The notes under the pieces were generated by a model. It saw only the letters and a list, made by a program, of their open reading frames with translations, did not search any database and was not told the DNA's origin. The translations under genes and the position numbers were made by a program. From contig JBBQTU010000027.1 of the NCBI GenBank assembly GCA_038213005.1, forward strand, positions 1 to 26,027: a stretch of DNA of 26,027 nucleotides, written 5' to 3'. Source of the stretch: JBBQTU01 sp038213005. GTDB taxonomy: Bacteria; Planctomycetota; Phycisphaerae; Tepidisphaerales; Tepidisphaeraceae. This document shows, in pieces, positions 22,601 through 26,027 of the stretch (within the stretch, counting starts at the first letter, position 1; each line of letters begins with the position of its first letter).

Positions 22601-25370
22601 TCTCCAGCACAGCCCAGATCACCAGCAATCCAACCGTCAGCCACGTGGCCAGGCTGGCCACGCCTGCGAATAGCGATGTCGATCCACGAACATCCGCGAG
22701 TTCAGCGCCCGCCGCAGCCAAAGTGGGAAGGCCAATGAGGCTGCCCAGCAGCGTCGCTAGCGCAAAGAGCGTGATCAGCCGATCGGTCGACAGCGCCGGA
22801 CGAAGCAGCACCGGCTCCTGCCCGCGGAATCGCCGCAAGGCAATTCGCAGCAGCGTCCACGCCAAGCCTGCCGACGCCAGGGACAGCAGAACCGGTCTGC
22901 CAAACCGTACCAGAGCTGGCACCTCCACCGCCGCCTGCTCAGTTCCGACCCAGTGTGCGGACAGACTCTGCACCGCGTGCGTCTCGCCATACCACAGCCC
23001 GGCCGACACCGCGGCCACCGCCAGGGCCACCTGCCCCACCGCCAGCAGATAGCCAGCCGGCTCCAGCACCGTCGCCATCAGCACGATCGCCGCCAGCACG
23101 CCAAACCACAGCATCTCCTGCGACCAGTTCACATCCCCCATCACCACCGCCGCCAGCAGAGCCGTGCAGATCGATGCCACAAAGCAGACCCGCCACGCCA
23201 GCCGGCCGGACAACGGCCACCAGCGGTCTTTGGGGCGCAGCCAGATCGCCGTCAACAGCGACAATCCCGCGACATCCAGGAATGCGAACACCCACGGATG
23301 CGGTGTGTTGTGCGTCAGACGCTGAAGCGTCGGCAGCAGCAGCACCCACGCGGCGATCCCCGCTTCCACCCGACGCGTGCGCCAATGGGCAGCGAATGCG
23401 ATCACCGTGTAAAGCGCAAAGACCGCAGCGCCCCAGCGGATCGGATCGGCCACTGCGTAGGTGTAGAAGAGCGCCCATGCCAGACTCAGCACCGCTGCGA
23501 CGCCCGCCACCATGCCCCAGGCCATCGCGTGCGGCTTGCCCTTCCATCGTGCCATCGCCGCCGCGATCACGCCGGCGATAACCGCGTAAGCCGTCAGCAC
23601 CATCCCTGTGCCACTTCCCAGCATCACCTCGACCACGCGGCTCGCGGGCGTTCCCGCTGGCAACTCACCACGCAGCCACGCAATTCCCACCACACCGGCC
23701 AATCCCAGCAGCAGCCCCGCCGGCACATGTGCCCACGGCATTTCGAACACCAGCGCCGCCCCGGCCACCACGCACGCGGCCACAATCGCCATCGGCACAA
23801 AGAACATCGCCGCCGGCCACGCGCACAGAACACTCAGCGCCACCAAGCCGATCGCCGCCACCGCGATGGCCGTGCCCGTGACGCGCCAGTTCACTGCCCT
23901 CACTTCGGTCAGACGCTGCGACATCATCATCCCGGCCGCCATCGGCGGGATCGCCAGCACCATCAGCAGCGGGCTCGCCCAGCGCCACAGTTCGGCCGCC
24001 CCGCTGAAGTGCGCCAGCAGAAAGATCATCGCCGCACTGGTCGCGTAGAACAGCAGACCCATGCCCTGGGCCATCACCGCGCCCTGAGTAGAGTCCCATG
24101 CGGCCGCTTTCCAGCTAGACCGGATCACCAGTCCCGCCGCCACCAGATAGACCAGCAGCGAGGGGATCCCCAGGCCCAGCACATCACGCGACGACGCCCC
24201 AGCGGGCGAATTCTGCGCGATGACAAACACCCCGGCCGCCGCCAGCACAAATCCCACCGCAAGCGTCGTCGGCCACTTCGGCGTCAGCACCCGGCAGGCC
24301 AGAATCGCCAGCCAGAGCACGATCGCCCCCGACACCGTCTCACCCAGGATCGTTCCGCCTTCCATGCCCCGCCCTGCTGACATCGCCGCCATGGCGATGA
24401 ACTGCAGCGGCACCAGCAGCATGGCGATAACCAAGATGCCGCGGCTGGTCGTCGGCAGTTTCCACCGGTGCTCGGCATACAGCCCCAGGCCAAACAGCGA
24501 CGCCACCACCGCCGTGAACACGCCAAACTTCAGTAGCGCATATTGGGCAATCGTCGACCATAGCGTGATCACCAGCGCCACCGAGCAACCGACGATCACC
24601 AGACCGCTGAGGATCTCGCCCCAGCGGATGTTGCGCTTCTCCATGAACGCCGACAGACTCTCGCGCGGCCGAGGCGCCGGGACCGGCACCGGCGGAACCG
24701 CGGTTCGCCTAGCGGCGGCCGGCCGGAAAGTAGAACCCGCCGCGCCTGCCGTTCTCGTCTGGTTCACCTGCTCGGACGGCTCGGCAATCCGCACTGCAGG
24801 CGGAATGGGTGCCACACCAGGCCCGGCCGCTTCGGCCACCGGCGCCAGGTCAGCCATGGGAACCTGGTCCCACGGGGCCCTCTCCTGCGCCGGCCGCCCG
24901 ATCGGCAGTGGCGCAGGCAACGGCGCAGGCAACGACGCAGGTTGCGGCGCAGGTTGCGGCACAGGTTGCGGGGCCGGCCTCGGACTGGCCACGCCTGCCT
25001 GGATCCCGCGTCTCTGCTGAAGGCTCGCCTGCTGGCTCGTCGTCTGCGGCACCCCCTGCGGATAGATGGCCTCGCGAAGCTTCGCGAAAGTCTGGTCATC
25101 GATCCGTCCCTCACTGCTCAGCCGCAACACCTCTTCATACGCAATCGCGCTGCGATCGGCGCCATGGCTGACGGCCCCCGGCGAATACCCGCACACGTTG
25201 CACGGGTATTGCCCGATGGCCTGCCCGCACATCCGGCACGCCATGCGGCCGTGGCCGCCGGCTCGTCCGCTCCCACTCAGCAGCCGGAAAATCGCCGCAG
25301 CCCCCAGCCACAGCAAGTGCCCCACCACCGTGATAACCGCCAGCACAAGGCAGACAACGATGAATTCCAT
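19659..25370 (-). CDS. Giant polytopic membrane protein with zinc ribbon and SHOCT-like motif, function unknown
   Basis: The protein has 1903 aa with ATG 25370 and GGAAGGA (25380-25386) nine bases upstream. Residues 5-30 are a membrane anchor. A zinc ribbon (C45xxC48, C57xxC60) follows, then a short helix pair YEEVLRLSSEGRIDD...LREAIY (78-103) resembling SHOCT oligomerisation motifs, and a Pro/Ala/Gln linker (about 130-235). From MEKRNIRWGEILSGLVIVG (243-261) onward there are dozens of hydrophobic segments with very short loops; the start of this part resembles DUF2157-like membrane proteins. One longer hydrophilic loop lies near residues 1215-1260. There is no catalytic motif. It ends with a charged helix (EKKRAEVDALIGKLRQWER). 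The gene stands alone. A scaffold, transporter or envelope sensor are all possible; none is shown. The reading frame is intact over 5.7 kb, so it is maintained. Confidence 0.88.
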   Translation of the reverse strand: MEFIVVCLVLAVITVVGHLLWLGAAAIFRLLSGSGRAGGHGRMACRMCGQAIGQYPCNVCGYSPGAVSHGADRSAIAYEEVLRLSSEGRIDDQTFAKLREAIYPQGVPQTTSQQASLQQRRGIQAGVASPRPAPQPVPQPAPQPASLPAPLPAPLPIGRPAQERAPWDQVPMADLAPVAEAAGPGVAPIPPAVRIAEPSEQVNQTRTAGAAGSTFRPAAARRTAVPPVPVPAPRPRESLSAFMEKRNIRWGEILSGLVIVGCSVALVITLWSTIAQYALLKFGVFTAVVASLFGLGLYAEHRWKLPTTSRGILVIAMLLVPLQFIAMAAMSAGRGMEGGTILGETVSGAIVLWLAILACRVLTPKWPTTLAVGFVLAAAGVFVIAQNSPAGASSRDVLGLGIPSLLVYLVAAGLVIRSSWKAAAWDSTQGAVMAQGMGLLFYATSAAMIFLLAHFSGAAELWRWASPLLMVLAIPPMAAGMMMSQRLTEVRAVNWRVTGTAIAVAAIGLVALSVLCAWPAAMFFVPMAIVAACVVAGAALVFEMPWAHVPAGLLLGLAGVVGIAWLRGELPAGTPASRVVEVMLGSGTGMVLTAYAVIAGVIAAAMARWKGKPHAMAWGMVAGVAAVLSLAWALFYTYAVADPIRWGAAVFALYTVIAFAAHWRTRRVEAGIAAWVLLLPTLQRLTHNTPHPWVFAFLDVAGLSLLTAIWLRPKDRWWPLSGRLAWRVCFVASICTALLAAVVMGDVNWSQEMLWFGVLAAIVLMATVLEPAGYLLAVGQVALAVAAVSAGLWYGETHAVQSLSAHWVGTEQAAVEVPALVRFGRPVLLSLASAGLAWTLLRIALRRFRGQEPVLLRPALSTDRLITLFALATLLGSLIGLPTLAAAGAELADVRGSTSLFAGVASLATWLTVGLLVIWAVLETWHTRHWGWLVAAGAGVLGACGLVAIYGEPTQCSASVLRWSLMALMIVGSLPLWFRGALTAWTSRFAQFAEWDETATRTLRACLLLPTVLGILALTMIASGLNLAGQHIPGPVAGSAFGRMGSSVSYLVPLGAIIGTLLIHGFRERITGLILSAAAVTHVAVTLGYLLHPDAMSDAVVVVRLMELNAATAAIFALGWIGWEYMRGRGDIPSGVRVLSWVAMLLAAPLIVYGQILLLLNGRSSEMVRLAGLPSAWMGVAGAAAVFWLIAGRRVRLPWLGLVALGCIGLVACAAGHLRVPWLEFHVMLAGYLAAGWFFLLLAERIIEMNTDEARLAGALPMATAAAEDGPRILSYESAPQPSDAVSRGQTERRQRGVRGWIIAFCLVAAVLSLRSLAGDPQRPWWGIGGLFVIDLLAVAIAWKHLRPGYLYPATAAFNLAISIWWAWYQGTLSNHHWLADLLHLNVLCLAGSGGVAMVLERAIFSPELGSGRMWRGRMPALPLQRFAGIVLTFAGVVSAAWVVINHGWLPAHQTMWLTWAATGATLALLVSLFWDKGSRLGLWLLYIAALSAVTMEAGSVGLRGPVVLYLMLLLWFAFSVLCLYLSRNLRLIERLGGEVSADDVRQILGLNSIVLAIAVLGIPLAEVVEWSATGHVASMAGWMIGAYLIIAAFTIYVLILAAVKPVKLALQLSDGLRMGCVYAAEAMVAIAVLHLRLTMPELFGGVFAMYWPLVLMAIAFAGVMASEVCRRRGLRVLAEPLEKTGALLPLLPVLGFSMTASRVDFGLLLLSVGALYGMLATLRKSFGFGLLAVLAVNGALWHLLHGLAGFAFTEHPQLWLIPLAVSVLIAAYLNRRNLPPAQFAMIRMVCLMGVYLSSTADIFINGVAQQPYLPLVLGGLSLAGALAGMWQRVRSMLYLGSGFLLLSIVTVIYHASINLHQTWIIWLVGLACGAGLFAFFAVFEKKRAEVDALIGKLRQWER
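24910..24969. repeat. Five tandem 12-bp units inside the giant membrane protein gene
   Basis: Units GGCGCAGGCAAC (twice), GACGCAGGTTGC, GGCGCAGGTTGC and GGCACAGGTTGC are in register with codons and encode the Pro-Ala/Pro-Gln linker (PAPQPAPLPAPLP type, residues about 133-157). Copy-number change would lengthen or shorten the linker by four residues without a frameshift. Confidence 0.75.
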
Positions 25371-25494
25371 CAGAGACGGTCCTTCCCATGCGATACGTTG
25401 CGGGCATCAAGTCCCGGCCGCGCGCAAGCAACTCGCCCACAAATGGCTAATAATGGATGTTCGCGTGCCAGTGTGCAAGTAAATCTGACACAAC

Positions 25495-26027
25495 CGGCAC
25501 ATCTGCAGGCGTGCCCATCTTTCCGGGCACGCGATTTCTTAGCCCCAACGGGGCGGCAGTCTCGCGATTTCTTAGCCCCAACGGGGCGGCATTCTTAAGC
25601 CCAGGGCAAGCGTACTCGCACAGCCCTGGGTAAGAACCATTCACCCTGAATGAGCCCTGAAAGGGCGACACCTCTGTCAGCACCCTATTCGCTCCAACCA
25701 CTCACTGACGCCCAACTTGCATCTGCCCGGAAAAACGGGCACGCCCGGCACATCTGCGGGCGTGCCCATTTTTCCAGTCTCGCGATTTCTTAGCCCCAAC
25801 GGGGCGGCATTCTTGAGCCCAGGGGAAGCGTACTCGCGCAGCCCTGGGTAAGAACCATTCTCCCTGAATGAGCCCTGAAAGGGCGACACCTCTTTCAGCA
25901 CCCTATTCGCTCCAACCACTCGCTGACGCGCAACTTGCATCTGCCCGAAAATCGGGCACGCCCGGCACATCTGCGGGCGTGCCCATGTTTCCGGACAACC
26001 CAGAAATTCAGCCCCATTGAGCAGCAG
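25495..26027. repeat. Tandem array of hairpin-rich intergenic units, continuing past the window edge
   Basis: Unit 1 begins at 25495 (CGGCACATCTGC), unit 2 at 25746 and a third, partial unit at 25963. Periods are 251 and 217 bp; the difference is a 33-bp internal duplication in unit 1 (25531-25563 repeated from 25564) plus a single-base indel. Each full unit contains at least four hairpins: GCCCC-AAC-GGGGC, CCCAGGGC-N15-GCCCTGGG, GCCCT-GAAA-GGGC, and, across the unit junction, GGGCACGCCCG-N9-CGGGCGTGCCC preceded by TGCCCG-GAAAAA-CGGGCA. The minus-strand frames (for example LKNAAPLGLRNRETGKMG) are products of the repeat and probably not genes. The 25371-25494 segment before it shows nothing recognisable. 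It is a repeated structured element of unknown function. Confidence 0.85.

Noticed and set aside
22953..24380. 475-codon plus-strand frame inside the giant membrane protein gene
   Set aside because: The translation is almost entirely His, Arg, Gln and Pro, as expected from the complement of Ala/Gly/Leu/Val-rich GC-rich coding; not a gene.
25447..25970. Two small minus-strand frames inside the terminal repeat array
   Set aside because: They encode the same peptide from the repeated units and the sequence is explained by the DNA repeats and hairpins, so I do not call them genes.
25495..26027. CRISPR array
   Set aside because: The periods are 217-251 bp with the whole unit conserved; there are no short repeats separated by unique spacers and no cas genes.

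Overview
The window is GC-rich, densely coded DNA from a bacterium with an outer membrane. It is most consistent with a Planctomycetota (Phycisphaerae-like) genome. That placement is inferred from gene content: a Gfo/Idh/MocA oxidoreductase, a URO-D-family protein that is not HemE, a redoxin remnant, a giant zinc-ribbon polytopic membrane protein, MlaA, and sparse Shine-Dalgarno sites with -10 boxes next to start codons. There is no rRNA, tRNA or CRISPR array, and no intact transposase.

Left part (1-5474): the 3' part of a DUF4139-like secreted/surface protein gene, a URO-D/methyltransferase-fold protein, a secreted S1/P1-nuclease/phospholipase C superfamily enzyme that keeps all nine zinc ligands, and an M32 (Taq-type) metallocarboxypeptidase. 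The last two are separated by a 225-bp imperfect inverted repeat.

Accessory strip (5475-10620): a decaying region. It holds an orphan C-terminal piece of a redoxin gene, a tandem-HTH regulator gene interrupted by an in-frame TAA, and an AbiEii-type nucleotidyltransferase toxin overlapping its DUF6922 partner. It also holds a Gfo/Idh/MocA oxidoreductase fused to a GNAT acetyltransferase. A promoter-like 27-28 bp element is duplicated upstream of both the toxin operon and the fusion gene. A 1.2-kb gene-poor stretch follows, with short tandem repeats, a near-perfect 44-bp palindrome and what may be the broken 5' end of an MmeI-like methyltransferase gene.

Sugar cassette (about 10390-14036): a cytoplasmic GH3 glycosidase (beta-xylosidase-like) with a good sigma-70 promoter and hairpin leader, overlapping an MFS transporter. 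The codon use is visibly more AT-rich than the flanks, suggesting a transferred import-and-hydrolyse unit.

Envelope and housekeeping (14037-18384): an exported alpha/beta hydrolase translationally coupled to an MlaA lipoprotein (outer-membrane phospholipid homeostasis), a 76-aa protein of unknown function probably made from a leaderless transcript, and adenylosuccinate lyase (purB).

Right part (18585-26027): a BrnT-like toxin and ribbon-helix-helix-like antitoxin pair with a third coupled small ORF and operator-like direct repeats; a 1903-aa polytopic membrane protein of unknown function; and an intergenic tandem array of hairpin-rich units about 217-251 bp long that runs into the window edge.
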